From JBLXBZ01 sp048265185 (GTDB lineage: Bacteria > Pseudomonadota > Alphaproteobacteria > Rhizobiales > Stappiaceae): 64,000 bases of DNA. The DNA lies in assembly GCA_048265185.1 (NCBI GenBank), contig JBLXBZ010000006.1, positions 168,788 through 232,787 of the forward strand, written 5' to 3'. How positions within the stretch are numbered: the stretch's first letter is position 1; each line of letters begins with the position of its first letter. The translations under genes and the position numbers were made by a program. Positions 9,501-17,122 of the stretch are shown one piece after another. The notes under the pieces were generated by a model. That model had not been told where the DNA came from, ran no database searches, and saw only the letters and a list, made by a program, of their open reading frames with translations.

Positions 9501-10224
9501 TCTTCTGGCGCAAGCGGGGGAGTTGTTGCAGCATCAAGTCGACAACAGGTTGAAAGGCGCCGCGCGCGCGCAAATCGCGGCGGATCTTGCAGTTGTTTAT
9601 CTGATGAACCGTAAACCAGAGCAGGCTTTGCGTGTTCTTGCGCGTACGCGGCAGGCGCAATTACCCAGGGAATTGGAGCGGCAACGTAATATTGTCGAGG
9701 CGCGAGCCTTGACGGAAAGCGGCCGGCCGGAAATTGCTCTTGAGATTGTGCGCAATATGCGAGGCTCCGATGTGCAGAGGCTGCGCGCGGACACGCTTTG
9801 GGCGGCGCAAAGTTGGCGGCTTGCGGGTGAAGAGCTTGAAAGCCTTCATGGCGCGCGCTGGTCCGATAGCATTCCTTTGGGAGAAACGGAGCGAAGCGAC
9901 ATCTTGCGGGCCGCCATCGCCTATTCTCTCGCCGAAGATGAGTTCAGCTTGCAACGCTTGCAGTCTAAGTTTTCCAGAAAAATGAGCGATAGCGAACAAG
10001 CGGAAGCTTTTGACATAGTGACGCGCCCGGGGGAGGAGCGCGGGGTGGAGTTTATGTCGGTCGCGAATGCGCTGGAAAATATTGACTCTCTTGATACGTT
10101 TTTGCGCGAGTACCAGCGCCAGTACCTTAGCGCGCCCTCCACGGCGGAAGCTTATGGGGGTAAACCGGCCGAGCTTGAGCAGTCGCGGGCGCCTTCAATG
10201 GATGTGGCGCAAGCCTCAAGGTAG
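6559..10224 (+). CDS. Large exported AMIN-like/TPR protein of the flagellar locus
   Basis: The product has 1221 residues. A basic N-terminus leads into a signal sequence ending near residue 50 (L-H-A-A-S-A-A), so it is probably periplasmic or envelope-bound. Three beta-rich segments at about 55-150, 195-290 and 410-510 resemble one another (V-R-V-V-F-P-F, L-R-V-S-F, F-D-W-S-L patterns) and AMIN-type domains. A Pro/Glu/Ala linker separates the second and third. From about residue 660 to 1150 the chain is helical with TPR-like units (L-G-R-L-Y-L-A-H-G-F-A-Q-E-A-L-G). The GTG start is supported by GAGG 6 nt upstream. The function is unknown; the position suggests an envelope scaffold for the flagellum. 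Confidence 0.85.
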   Translation: MNAIRRAGRITSEATRDFSGCLCRRLWARVWLFCAALLAASLFSLHAASAAYLKADLSAVQEEGYARLILTFPELTLLPSYDASLTNGVLRVSFRDPVAIEVSQIPLALPDYISIARRDPDGSAVRFALTQELRINTMEAGERLFIDLLPRDWVGLPPGLPEDVVKELAERAADALSKARALELAQATRKEKAPEVNLRVGYHPTFTRLSFDWSLPFDTAFVREGDLVKLTFSHDAPIDLMALKRQKPPGLVDATSFSDNGKLKILMRIDPSVDVRAFREDASYIVDVTPHSMPQDVVNDAIDSQLDPDLPEGARELVTAPAESSASTVEGQPARRVEEQSAVKTAPVVNAALNEKATPSTSGEELDIPPAIDVEADGDPQITKALAPPQPAAGPETPPEDHDMAERRFVPAEARRIGDTVRVVFPFADPVSSAVFKRNDTIWMIFDTDAPIDIRGMRTVLGPDAETVELTSESGRQVLRVDLSKDALTTIGVDGSSWVLTIGDIILEPSRPLRVERNVRSDGGGILRIPFDEPQNVYELTDPVVGDTIYVVTGFGPARGVIKSQKFVDLETLQSAQGVAAVGRSDHLQVKLLGSAIVFERPEGLNLSNRELKGGSSFLRGLGDPTRVSYIDLSSVLTSGTPDLQKRVREVRQQVSSASEPEERQRLHMELGRLYLAHGFAQEALGVMKLAAEEAPALESEANFNLLMGAAQQLASRPVEALEFLNLPALKNSPDAAVWQMMAAAELNDWADARLSIPRAQAVIGSYPPSVQVEFNLDAAQAMVEINDFGAATEILAEIDPSMIERDQAARYDILRGRVADASGRSLEALRAYEVVQRSGDRPRAAEAGYRALRIKYRDGDLSTADAIDELVGLAASWRGDETELKTLRFLAQLYAAQKEYRSAFEVMRAAVQADPGATTTRLLQDEMEEVFAKLFHDGGADDMDPVKALALFYDFRELMPIGRKGDDMVRKLANRLVSMDLLAQAGELLQHQVDNRLKGAARAQIAADLAVVYLMNRKPEQALRVLARTRQAQLPRELERQRNIVEARALTESGRPEIALEIVRNMRGSDVQRLRADTLWAAQSWRLAGEELESLHGARWSDSIPLGETERSDILRAAIAYSLAEDEFSLQRLQSKFSRKMSDSEQAEAFDIVTRPGEERGVEFMSVANALENIDSLDTFLREYQRQYLSAPSTAEAYGGKPAELEQSRAPSMDVAQASR

Positions 10225-10302
10225 TTGAGTGGCGGGGCGTGAATATTGCTCGTGATGGGCGCCAAGCATAAGCACGCGCGTTTATGTTCTGGTTCTTGTG
10301 TC

Positions 10303-11148
10303 TCAACCGACGCCAAAACTGCGAACCAGACTTCCCGCGATCAGATTCCAACCGTCCACCAGAACGAAGAAGATAAGTTTGAACGGCAGTGAAATCACCA
10401 CTGGCGGCAGCATCATCATGCCCATGGACATCAGCACCGAAGCGATGACGAGGTCAATAATCAGGAATGGCAAATAAAGTAGAAAGCCGATTTCGAAAGC
10501 GCGGCGCAATTCGCTGATCATGAAAGCTGGAACCAGCACGCGCAGACTAAGGTCTTCGGGCGTGGCGGGCGGCTCTTCGCCGGACAGTTCGATGAAAAGC
10601 GCCAGATCTTTTTCACGCACGTTGCGGCGCATGAATTCGGAAAAGGGCACAGAGGCCTGTTCGAAGGCCTGATCCATTTCGATCGTGCCTTCTATGAGAG
10701 GCTGAACGCCAGCTTCATACGCCTGTTCAAATGTTGGCGCCATGATGAAGGCCGTTAGAAACAGCGCCAGGCTGGTCATCACCGCGTTTGGCGGCGCGGT
10801 TTGCAGACCGATGGCTGTGCGTAGCAGTGATAGCACCACGACAATACGCGTGAAGCTGGTGACCATGACCAAAATTGACGGAGCCAGAGAAAGCACCGTC
10901 ATCAAAGCGACGATTTGAACCGCCCGCTCTGTTAATGACGACCCTTCGCCAAAGCCGATGGTTAATTCTTGCGCGTTCACCAATGATGATGAAAGCGAAA
11001 AGCTTGTAAGAGCGAGTAGAAAAACTGCTGCGCGAAAGAAACACGTCCCGTGGCCGTTGGAGGCCATGGACTTGAACTTGGCGGGAAGGGGGGACGGCTC
11101 ATTTGAGGAGAACGGCCGCCGAGAGCGGCGACCGTATGAGAGAGACAT
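10303..11148 (-). CDS. fliP: Flagellar type III export protein FliP
   Basis: FliP forms, with FliQ and FliR, the export gate of the flagellar type III system in the inner membrane. The 281-residue product has an N-terminal signal-like segment, then the FliP core: V-M-V-T-S-F-T-R-I-V-V-V-L-S, a periplasmic loop at about 125-215, and the two C-terminal helices with S-M-G-M-M-M-L-P-P and I-F-F-V-L-V-D-G-W. The ATG directly abuts the fliO stop codon. An in-frame ATG 27 codons later lacks a ribosome site, so I kept the long form. It converges with the TPR gene; the 78-nt gap shows no clear hairpin. Confidence 0.95.
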   Translation of the reverse strand: MSLSYGRRSRRPFSSNEPSPLPAKFKSMASNGHGTCFFRAAVFLLALTSFSLSSSLVNAQELTIGFGEGSSLTERAVQIVALMTVLSLAPSILVMVTSFTRIVVVLSLLRTAIGLQTAPPNAVMTSLALFLTAFIMAPTFEQAYEAGVQPLIEGTIEMDQAFEQASVPFSEFMRRNVREKDLALFIELSGEEPPATPEDLSLRVLVPAFMISELRRAFEIGFLLYLPFLIIDLVIASVLMSMGMMMLPPVVISLPFKLIFFVLVDGWNLIAGSLVRSFGVG

Positions 11149-12873
11149 TTATTTTGGCTCGCTGATTTCGTTTAAGAGCTTCGCCATTTCTTCTTCAATC
11201 GCGTCTATGGTGACGCCGCCGTCCTTTTTTGCGTCCGTATCCGCTGAAGGCGTTGGCGATAGGGACACCGAACCCATTGAGGCTTGAGGCGCGGCGGCGG
11301 CGCTGGTGGTCGTCGCCGTCGCCGGCTGAACGCTGACGCTTGGAGCGGCTTGGGTTTGGCGAGGCGCTTCACCGCGCTGGCTGTTCTGCGTGGGGCGAAC
11401 ATCGGAAAGGGACGCGTTGGCGCTTGTTGCATTTGAAGCGCTGGTATCCTGTTTTGCAGCTAAGGAAGAGAAAAGACTTTCTTCCAATTGCTTTGACAGA
11501 ATTTCCGTTTCCGTCCCTGACCCCGTGGGGTGGTCGGTGGGCGCTTTGACTTCCGGTGACGTCTTTGGCGTCGTGGCGGTCTCGTCTTGGCGGGTGAACA
11601 GGCTAGCGGCTTTCGCCGCCGGGCCGGACGAGGGCGGCGTTAAATTGCGGCGTTGCGGCGCTGCGGCGTGCTCGGAGGCGGCTCTGGGCTCACTCCTGTG
11701 ATGGTCTTGAGACGCGGCGGCGGGGGCGGAGGATGGTTCCGATTTAGCGTCGCCGGTTCTGGTATAGTCTCTGCCGGGCGTTGGTCGGACTTGCTGATCG
11801 CGGCCAAGGCCTGCGACGGCGGCGCCGGCCGCGGCTACGGATGCGCCAGCGCGTTGCATGCCGGAAGGGCTTATTGGATCATTGCTTTTGGGAGAAGCAT
11901 TAGATCTTCCCATGGACGCTGCGGCCACGTCGAGCGGCCCGCGCGGCGAGGTCGCCGTTTTCTGCGCTGGCTTCGGCGTTTCCACTCTGCTTTGCGCTGC
12001 GCGTTCAGCTTGAGCGCCCCCGCGTGGCCGAAGCCATGCGTTGCCTGAATCTGATTGGCTGTTGTCGTCAGGATAGGATGCGGAAGAATGCGCGGCGGGG
12101 GCAGGGGTCGTCTTATGCGCCGCCGGAGCAGAGACTGAGTGTCCTGAAGCGGGGCGCTGACGAGCCGCGGGAGTGGAAGCTGATCCGCTTGCGCCGGCTT
12201 GTTCTTGCGCGAAGGCTTGGTTACGCGCAGACTGGCTGTAGCGTCGTTCAGCTGCGGGCGCAGGCCGCGCCTGTGGTCGCGAAGCCGCTTCCGCTGGCCG
12301 TGGAGCCGGTTCCGCTGGAGCTGCGGGTTTAGGCGCGGCGTGTTCTGCTTCCGGTTCTTTGTGAGTTACATTGACGGTTTGCTCCAGATAATTTGCCTGA
12401 AGCGTCTCGTCATCGTAAATGTCGTGAGGGGGCTGCGCTGGTTCGCTCGCGTTTTCTGCATAAGCGACCGCGCTCACCGGCGCCCGGGGCGCAGGATCTT
12501 GTTCGTTCGCCGCGGCGGCTGGTCGCTGACTTTGATTTTGCGCGTGCCTTGGATAATTGGCGCCGACCGGAACGCCGCGCACGATGTTCTGCTCAACGAC
12601 CACGTCGCTGGGCCCGCCCACCAATATTAAATGCTCTATATTGTCCCGGCGCACAAGAATGAGGCGCCGTCGCGCGTCCAGCGCCGTCGCGTCCATAATG
12701 GCGATGCGTGGCTGACGGTTTCTGTTTCCAACGAAACGCGATCCCGTGACACGCCGTAGCACCCAGACAAATACTGCAATCAACGCGAGTACGATAAGCA
12801 CCGCAATGAAAAATTGAACGCCGCGAGCAAAGCCCGGGTCTATTTCGAAGGTGTCAACCAGCCATTCGATCAT
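11149..12873 (-). CDS. fliO: FliO-family flagellar protein with very long disordered tail
   Basis: FliO helps FliP assemble the export gate. The first 110 residues fit the family: a periplasmic start, a membrane helix at about 20-42, basic residues, then the small cytoplasmic beta domain with A-L-D-A-R-R-R-L-I-L-V-R-R-D and H-L-I-L-V-G-G-P-S-D-V-V-V-E. About 430 residues of Ala/Pro/Ser/Gln-rich low-complexity sequence follow. The last 25 residues form a conserved-looking helix (D-A-I-E-E-E-M-A-K-L-L-N-E-I). FliO proteins are usually 100-150 residues, so the tail is exceptional. fliP follows directly. Confidence 0.85.
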   Translation of the reverse strand: MIEWLVDTFEIDPGFARGVQFFIAVLIVLALIAVFVWVLRRVTGSRFVGNRNRQPRIAIMDATALDARRRLILVRRDNIEHLILVGGPSDVVVEQNIVRGVPVGANYPRHAQNQSQRPAAAANEQDPAPRAPVSAVAYAENASEPAQPPHDIYDDETLQANYLEQTVNVTHKEPEAEHAAPKPAAPAEPAPRPAEAASRPQARPAPAAERRYSQSARNQAFAQEQAGASGSASTPAARQRPASGHSVSAPAAHKTTPAPAAHSSASYPDDNSQSDSGNAWLRPRGGAQAERAAQSRVETPKPAQKTATSPRGPLDVAAASMGRSNASPKSNDPISPSGMQRAGASVAAAGAAVAGLGRDQQVRPTPGRDYTRTGDAKSEPSSAPAAASQDHHRSEPRAASEHAAAPQRRNLTPPSSGPAAKAASLFTRQDETATTPKTSPEVKAPTDHPTGSGTETEILSKQLEESLFSSLAAKQDTSASNATSANASLSDVRPTQNSQRGEAPRQTQAAPSVSVQPATATTTSAAAAPQASMGSVSLSPTPSADTDAKKDGGVTIDAIEEEMAKLLNEISEPK

Positions 12874-13370
12874 TCGAACAGAGCCTCTCTACGCTATCTG
12901 GTTTTCAGGGGCGTTGCGCTGATGCGCAGCCCATGCGAATCCATTCATAAGTTAATATAACAAAATTCTTAATCTATGTGGCAGTTCATGCGGAATCTGT
13001 CCACGCAGAAGATCGAGTTCACTCTTTGAGGGTTCTGCTGCAAGGTAATTTTGATGTCCAATTTTATTTTTAAATTTAAAGGCTTACGATTTTTTTAATC
13101 TTGAAAATCGCGCTTTTCGAGATTCTTGATGAGATCGATGTGGAGCGCGAATTCGCATATTGCGCGTCAGAAACACGAATCATTCGACTTGGAAAGATTA
13201 ACGGGCCCCGGCAGTTTTTACCTGACGCGTTGTGCGAAGTACTCCGCTCGCATGCGGTTTTCTCGTGGTTTTTGGCGGGAAAAAAGGGTGGCTCCCATAG
13301 GTTTCATGGGCGTGGAAAATTTTACGATTAAGGCGACGGCGGCGTGAAAATATTACTATTTGGTTAATCG

Positions 13371-13386
13371 TTAACCATTCATTAAC
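13371..13386 (+). promoter_or_regulatory. Perfect CtrA full site upstream of flgB
   Basis: The site is TTAACCATTCATTAAC, an exact TTAA-N7-TTAAC, which is the CtrA recognition sequence in Caulobacter and relatives. An extra TTAA lies just upstream at 13364-13367. The flgB start codon is 93 nt downstream. A perfect TATAAT begins 3 nt after the box, so CtrA would contact the promoter directly. Confidence 0.75.
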
Positions 13387-13388
13387 CC

Positions 13389-13394
13389 TATAAT
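13389..13394 (+). promoter_or_regulatory. TATAAT -10 element of the flgB operon
   Basis: A perfect TATAAT lies 3 nt downstream of the CtrA box. The corresponding -35 position would fall inside or beside the CtrA box and has no good TTGACA match, which is typical for an activator-dependent promoter. Binding this close to the -10 could also repress, so the sign of control is open. Confidence 0.45.
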
Positions 13395-13410
13395 GGGCAG
13401 AATTTGCCCA
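13394..13410. promoter_or_regulatory. Inverted repeat in the flgB promoter
   Basis: Arms TGGGCA and TGCCCA are separated by 5 nt, a perfect dyad that spans the expected transcription start just after the -10 box. It could be an operator for a second regulator of the flagellar/cckA operon or a structure at the 5' end of the transcript. It is not a sigma-54 site because the GG-to-GC spacing is 9, not 10. Confidence 0.4.
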
Positions 13411-13478
13411 GTTAACTACTCGCTTTTTTGCGTCAATGGAACGTTCTGAAGCTCTTTCGCCGATAGGGATGCTTGTGG

Positions 13479-13895
13479 ATGTCGATAGCTGATTTGCCGA
13501 TTTTTCAGGCCTTGAAAACCAAAATGAGTTGGCATCAATCCCGTCAGGGCGTGTTGGCGGCGAATATCGCCAATGCGGACACCCCTGAGTATCGAAGTCA
13601 GGATCTGAAACAGGTTGACTTTCGCGCTCACCTGAAAAGCGGCTCTTCGTCAATCGCCACCGCCGCAACGTCGAGCAAGCATTTGCGGGTGAATATTGAC
13701 GGCGGGCAAGGGGGCGAGGCTTTCAAGAAAGTTGACACACGGTCTTTCGAGGTGACGCCTGACGGCAATAGCGTGGTTCTTGAAGAGCAAATGATGAAGG
13801 TGACGCAAAACCAAATGGACTTTCAGGCGGCTGCGACCCTCTACTCACGCGGACTTGGTTTGATCCGCACGGCCATTTCACGCGGCGGAAGCTGA
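13479..13895 (+). CDS. flgB: Flagellar proximal rod protein FlgB
   Basis: FlgB is a proximal rod subunit joined to FliE and FlgC. The length is 138 residues. The family motif is present near residues 26-40: L-A-A-N-I-A-N-A-D-T-P-E-Y. The C-terminal helix contains E-E-Q-M-M-K-V-T-Q-N-Q-M-D-F. I chose the ATG at 13479, preceded by a TAGGGA-type site, over an in-frame TTG 6 nt earlier. It is the first gene of flgB-flgC-fliE-fliQ-fliR-flhB-cckA. Confidence 0.95.
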   Translation: MSIADLPIFQALKTKMSWHQSRQGVLAANIANADTPEYRSQDLKQVDFRAHLKSGSSSIATAATSSKHLRVNIDGGQGGEAFKKVDTRSFEVTPDGNSVVLEEQMMKVTQNQMDFQAAATLYSRGLGLIRTAISRGGS

Positions 13896-13924
13896 CGCTG
13901 CATTTTGCAAGGAGCGCTAAGCTC

Positions 13925-14335
13925 ATGGATTTTCTTAAATCAATTTTTGTCGCCGCCACCGGGTTGCGCGCTCAAAATGGACGGATGAGGGTGATCGCCG
14001 AGAATATCGCTAATGCGGATTCTACGGGGCGAACGCCTGAGGAAGATCCTTATCGTCGAAAAATTCCAACTTTCGCCGCAACCTTTGACAAAGAGCTTGA
14101 GGCTGAGGTCGTGCGCCTTGGCGAGATTGAAGAAGATCGCAGCGACTTCAAGGTTCGTTATGAGCCAGGTCACCCGGCCGCCGATGAAAAGGGTTACGTT
14201 CTCTTCCCCAATGTGAACACTTTGATCGAGACGGTGGATATGCGCGAAGCCCAGCGGTCTTATGAGGCTAATCTAAACGTGATCCAAACATCGCGCCGTA
14301 TGTTGCAAAGAACTATCGACATCTTGCGCGCGTGA
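13925..14335 (+). CDS. flgC: Flagellar proximal rod protein FlgC
   Basis: FlgC is a proximal rod subunit. It has 136 residues with the rod motif V-I-A-E-N-I-A-N-A-D-S-T near residue 21 and the C-terminal helix D-M-R-E-A-Q-R-S-Y-E-A-N-L-N-V. AAGGAG lies 9 nt before the ATG. It sits 29 nt after flgB and is normal for the family. Confidence 0.96.
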   Translation: MDFLKSIFVAATGLRAQNGRMRVIAENIANADSTGRTPEEDPYRRKIPTFAATFDKELEAEVVRLGEIEEDRSDFKVRYEPGHPAADEKGYVLFPNVNTLIETVDMREAQRSYEANLNVIQTSRRMLQRTIDILRA

Positions 14336-14434
14336 TGAAGCAGGAACTGGCGAGCGCCTTGGGCGCCGCGTAAGCTGAAGCCGCCGTGAAACGGCGCGTA
14401 AAACATCGTTTAACTCCGGCAGAAAGTATTGGCC

Positions 14435-14743
14435 ATGTCGACACCAACCATCGCCGCCAACGCCTATCGCACCGCCTCCGACCTTGCAAAGCAGGTGAAG
14501 CCTGAAGCGGAAAACTCCGAAGGAAAGCCAGACTTCGGCGGAATGCTGCGTTCTGCGGTCGCTGACGTGGTGGATCAGGGGCGGGTGACGGATGTGAAAT
14601 CCATGGATATGGTTCAGGGTAAGGCGGATGTAGTTGATGTGGTGACCGCGATAGCGGAGACTGAGGTTGCCATGGAGACCTTGGTTTCGGTGCGGGATCG
14701 CGTTATTTCCGCTTATCAGGAAATTTTGCGAATGCCGATCTAA
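14435..14743 (+). CDS. fliE: Flagellar hook-basal body protein FliE
   Basis: FliE links the MS ring to the rod and is the first substrate of the export gate. The product has 102 residues: an Ala-rich N-terminus and the conserved C-terminal helix including V-D-V-V-T-A-I-A-E-T-E-V-A-M-E-T and V-R-D-R-V-I-S-A-Y-Q-E-I. The ATG at 14435 is preferred to a TTG 6 nt upstream. It stands between flgC and fliQ as in most alphaproteobacteria. Confidence 0.93.
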   Translation: MSTPTIAANAYRTASDLAKQVKPEAENSEGKPDFGGMLRSAVADVVDQGRVTDVKSMDMVQGKADVVDVVTAIAETEVAMETLVSVRDRVISAYQEILRMPI

Positions 14744-14792
14744 ATCATTTATAAATGAGCGCGAATCTTTGGAAATATAGGAGTGCGCCAAC

Positions 14793-15059
14793 GTGAGCGG
14801 TCCCGAGGTTTTGGATATTGCTCGGGAGAGCATTTGGGTTTTGATTATCGTGTCCGCGCCTGTGATGCTCATTGGCTTGTTCGTCGGGGTTGTGATCGCT
14901 CTGTTTCAGGCGTTGACACAAATTCAGGAAGCCACGTTGGTGTTCGTGCCGAAAATTCTTGCGATTTTTTTGACGTTATTGGTTACCTTGCCTTTTATGG
15001 CGCAGGCTTTGGACAGCTTTACCGCGCGTATTGCTGGTCTGATTGTCGCTGGAACATGA
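14793..15059 (+). CDS. fliQ: Flagellar type III export protein FliQ
   Basis: FliQ is the small two-helix subunit of the export gate. The 88-residue product has membrane segments at about 16-40 and 52-75 and the core Q-A-L-T-Q-I-Q-E-A-T-L-V-F-V-P-K. The start is GTG with ATAGGAG upstream. fliR follows after 57 nt. Confidence 0.96.
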   Translation: MSGPEVLDIARESIWVLIIVSAPVMLIGLFVGVVIALFQALTQIQEATLVFVPKILAIFLTLLVTLPFMAQALDSFTARIAGLIVAGT

Positions 15060-15116
15060 GGTTATTTTCTCCAGACACGGAGAAAAACTCCTGATGGCGC
15101 GCGAGGATATGGTCTC

Positions 15117-15890
15117 GTGACCCTTCAATTGGACTTTTTGCCGGTATACGCCGCGCTTTTCATCTTGTCCTTTGCGCGCCTCGGCACGATGCTTATGATG
15201 ATGCCAGCCATAGGCGAGACTACAATCTCGACACGGGTCCGCTTGTCGCTCGGCCTGCTTCTCAGTTACGTCTTTTTTCCTTTGGCCGCGCCGCTTTACC
15301 CGATCACGACGACGACGCCGTTGAATGAATTGGGTCTTTTGCTTGTGGGCGAAATGGTGATTGGGTTTTTCATTGGGCTCGGCGCGCGAATGATCACCTA
15401 TGCTTTGCAAATCGCCGGGGTGATTATCGCCAACCAGTCAGGTCTGGCTTTCGCCATGGGCGCGGACCCGGCAAACAGCGGTCAGCAGGGGGCGATCATT
15501 GGCACATTTTTGGGCATAACTGGGGTTACGCTGGTGTTCGCCACCGATTCTCACTATCTGGCGATAGCGGCCATGCACGATAGCTTCGCAATGTTTCCTC
15601 CCGGAGACTGGTTGCCGGTGGGGGATATGGCGGAATTAGCGACAACTCTGACGGCCGATATTTTCTCGATCGCCATGCGACTTAGCGCTCCGTTTCTCGT
15701 GGTGGGGATTGTGTTTTATTTTGGTCTTGGCTTGATAAATAAGCTCATGCCGCAGATGCAGATCTTTTTTATCGCTATGCCTTTGAACATTGTCGTCGGC
15801 ATTGGGCTTTTGTTCGTGCTGCTCGTAACGATGATGACATGGTACCTTGGGCATTTTGAAGCGGCGATTGGCCGTTTTATTATCGGATAG
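15117..15890 (+). CDS. fliR: Flagellar type III export protein FliR
   Basis: FliR completes the FliPQR gate in the inner membrane. The 257-residue product has about six hydrophobic segments, the N-terminal F-A-R-L-G-T-M-L-M-M-M-P-A-I-G pattern and a G-A-R-M-I-T-Y-A-L-Q-I-A-G segment. The start is GTG; no ATG fits the family N-terminus. flhB starts 15 nt after its stop. Confidence 0.95.
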   Translation: MTLQLDFLPVYAALFILSFARLGTMLMMMPAIGETTISTRVRLSLGLLLSYVFFPLAAPLYPITTTTPLNELGLLLVGEMVIGFFIGLGARMITYALQIAGVIIANQSGLAFAMGADPANSGQQGAIIGTFLGITGVTLVFATDSHYLAIAAMHDSFAMFPPGDWLPVGDMAELATTLTADIFSIAMRLSAPFLVVGIVFYFGLGLINKLMPQMQIFFIAMPLNIVVGIGLLFVLLVTMMTWYLGHFEAAIGRFIIG

Positions 15891-15905
15891 TCGGAGAACG
15901 GCGCA

Positions 15906-16982
15906 ATGGCCGAGAATGCCGATGACGCAGAAAAAACTGAAGACCCCACGCAAAAGCGGCTCGAAGAGGCCCATGATAAAGGGGATGTGGCCAAAAGTCA
16001 GGAGGTCAGCACCTGGTTCGTTCTCCTGGGAGCGGCGTTGACGGTTTCCATGCTCGGCTCTTCCACCGCCGATGGTCTTGGGGATGCCCTGCGCGGTTAT
16101 ATCGAGCATTCACATGCCATTTCTCTGGATGGGAACGCCCTGCGGGACTTGTGGTTTTCGACGGGGATGAGGGTCGGCGCGATTGTGGCGCTGCCTTTGC
16201 TGTTGTTGATGGCCATGGCCATCATCGGCAACGTCGTCCAGCATCGCCTGATTTGGACGGTGGAGAGAATCAAGCCTAAGTTTTCAAAAATCTCGCCCTT
16301 GGCTGGGATCAAACGTTTGTTCTCGGCTGAAAGTCTGGTCAACTTTCTTAAGGGGCTGATTAAAATTACGGTCGTTTCAAGTTTGATGGCGCTGGTTCTT
16401 TGGCCAGAGCGCGATCGCATAGAAACGATGATTTTTCGCGATGAGCGTTTGATTTTGACTGAAATGCAGGAGCTTTCGGTAAAGCTGCTGGGAGCGGTTC
16501 TGGCCGTTATGACCGTGGTGGCGGGTCTTGACTATATGTGGCAGCGTCACCGTTGGCATGAAAAACAGAAAATGTCTTTGCGAGAGATCAAGGAGGAGTA
16601 CAAGCAAAGCGAAGGCGACCCGCTTATTAAAGGTAAAATCAGACAATTGCGGATGGAGCGTTCACGTAAACGGATGATGGCCGAGGTTCCCAGCGCCACC
16701 GTCGTCATCACTAACCCGACGCATTATGCGGTGGCGCTTAAATATGAAGATGGCATGCAAGCTCCTCAATGCGTGGCCAAGGGCGTTGACGCCGTGGCTT
16801 TGCGTATTCGTGAAGTGGCGAAGAAAAACGACGTGCCGGTGATCGAAAATCCGCCGCTGGCGAGAACCCTGTACGCAGTTACTGATCTGGAGCAGGAAAT
16901 TCCGGAAGAGCATTACCGAGCGGTGGCCGAGGTCATTGGTTTTGTTATGAGAATGCGTAACAAACGCAGTTGGCGCTCCTGA
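15906..16982 (+). CDS. flhB: Flagellar export switch protein FlhB
   Basis: FlhB switches export specificity from rod/hook to filament substrates after self-cleavage. The 358-residue product starts with the usual acidic E-K-T-E-D-P-T-Q-K-R-L-E-E-A segment, has four membrane helices, and carries the autocleavage motif N-P-T-H at residues 270-273, so it should be active. It follows fliR closely. The 140-nt gap to cckA has no obvious terminator. Confidence 0.97.
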   Translation: MAENADDAEKTEDPTQKRLEEAHDKGDVAKSQEVSTWFVLLGAALTVSMLGSSTADGLGDALRGYIEHSHAISLDGNALRDLWFSTGMRVGAIVALPLLLLMAMAIIGNVVQHRLIWTVERIKPKFSKISPLAGIKRLFSAESLVNFLKGLIKITVVSSLMALVLWPERDRIETMIFRDERLILTEMQELSVKLLGAVLAVMTVVAGLDYMWQRHRWHEKQKMSLREIKEEYKQSEGDPLIKGKIRQLRMERSRKRMMAEVPSATVVITNPTHYAVALKYEDGMQAPQCVAKGVDAVALRIREVAKKNDVPVIENPPLARTLYAVTDLEQEIPEEHYRAVAEVIGFVMRMRNKRSWRS

Positions 16983-17122
16983 TTCTGCCTATTTTCGCAG
17001 GCGTTGCGTCTATTTTTCCAGATTACAGTGATTTTTCGACTGAAATTTCAGGTAAAAATTGAGGCGAGGCGGGAAAACGCTTAAAGAAAGAGAAAAGCTG
17101 CGCAAGGGGCGGAGAATACTTG

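Larger units (their letters stand above)
12874..13478 (+). other. Divergent intergenic region between fliO and flgB
   Basis: About 605 nt without a convincing gene. It contains AT-rich stretches near 12950-13110. A frame at 13101-13331 has only a TTG start and no ribosome site. The flgB promoter elements lie at 13371-13410. It must hold the promoters of both flagellar operons; no clear promoter for fliO was resolved. Confidence 0.6.

Noticed and set aside
13101..13331. 76-residue plus-strand frame between fliO and flgB
   Set aside because: It has only a TTG start, no ribosome site, and overlaps the expected regulatory region.
13394..13410. Sigma-54 promoter for flgB
   Set aside because: GG and GC are 9 nt apart rather than 10, and the element is better explained as a dyad.
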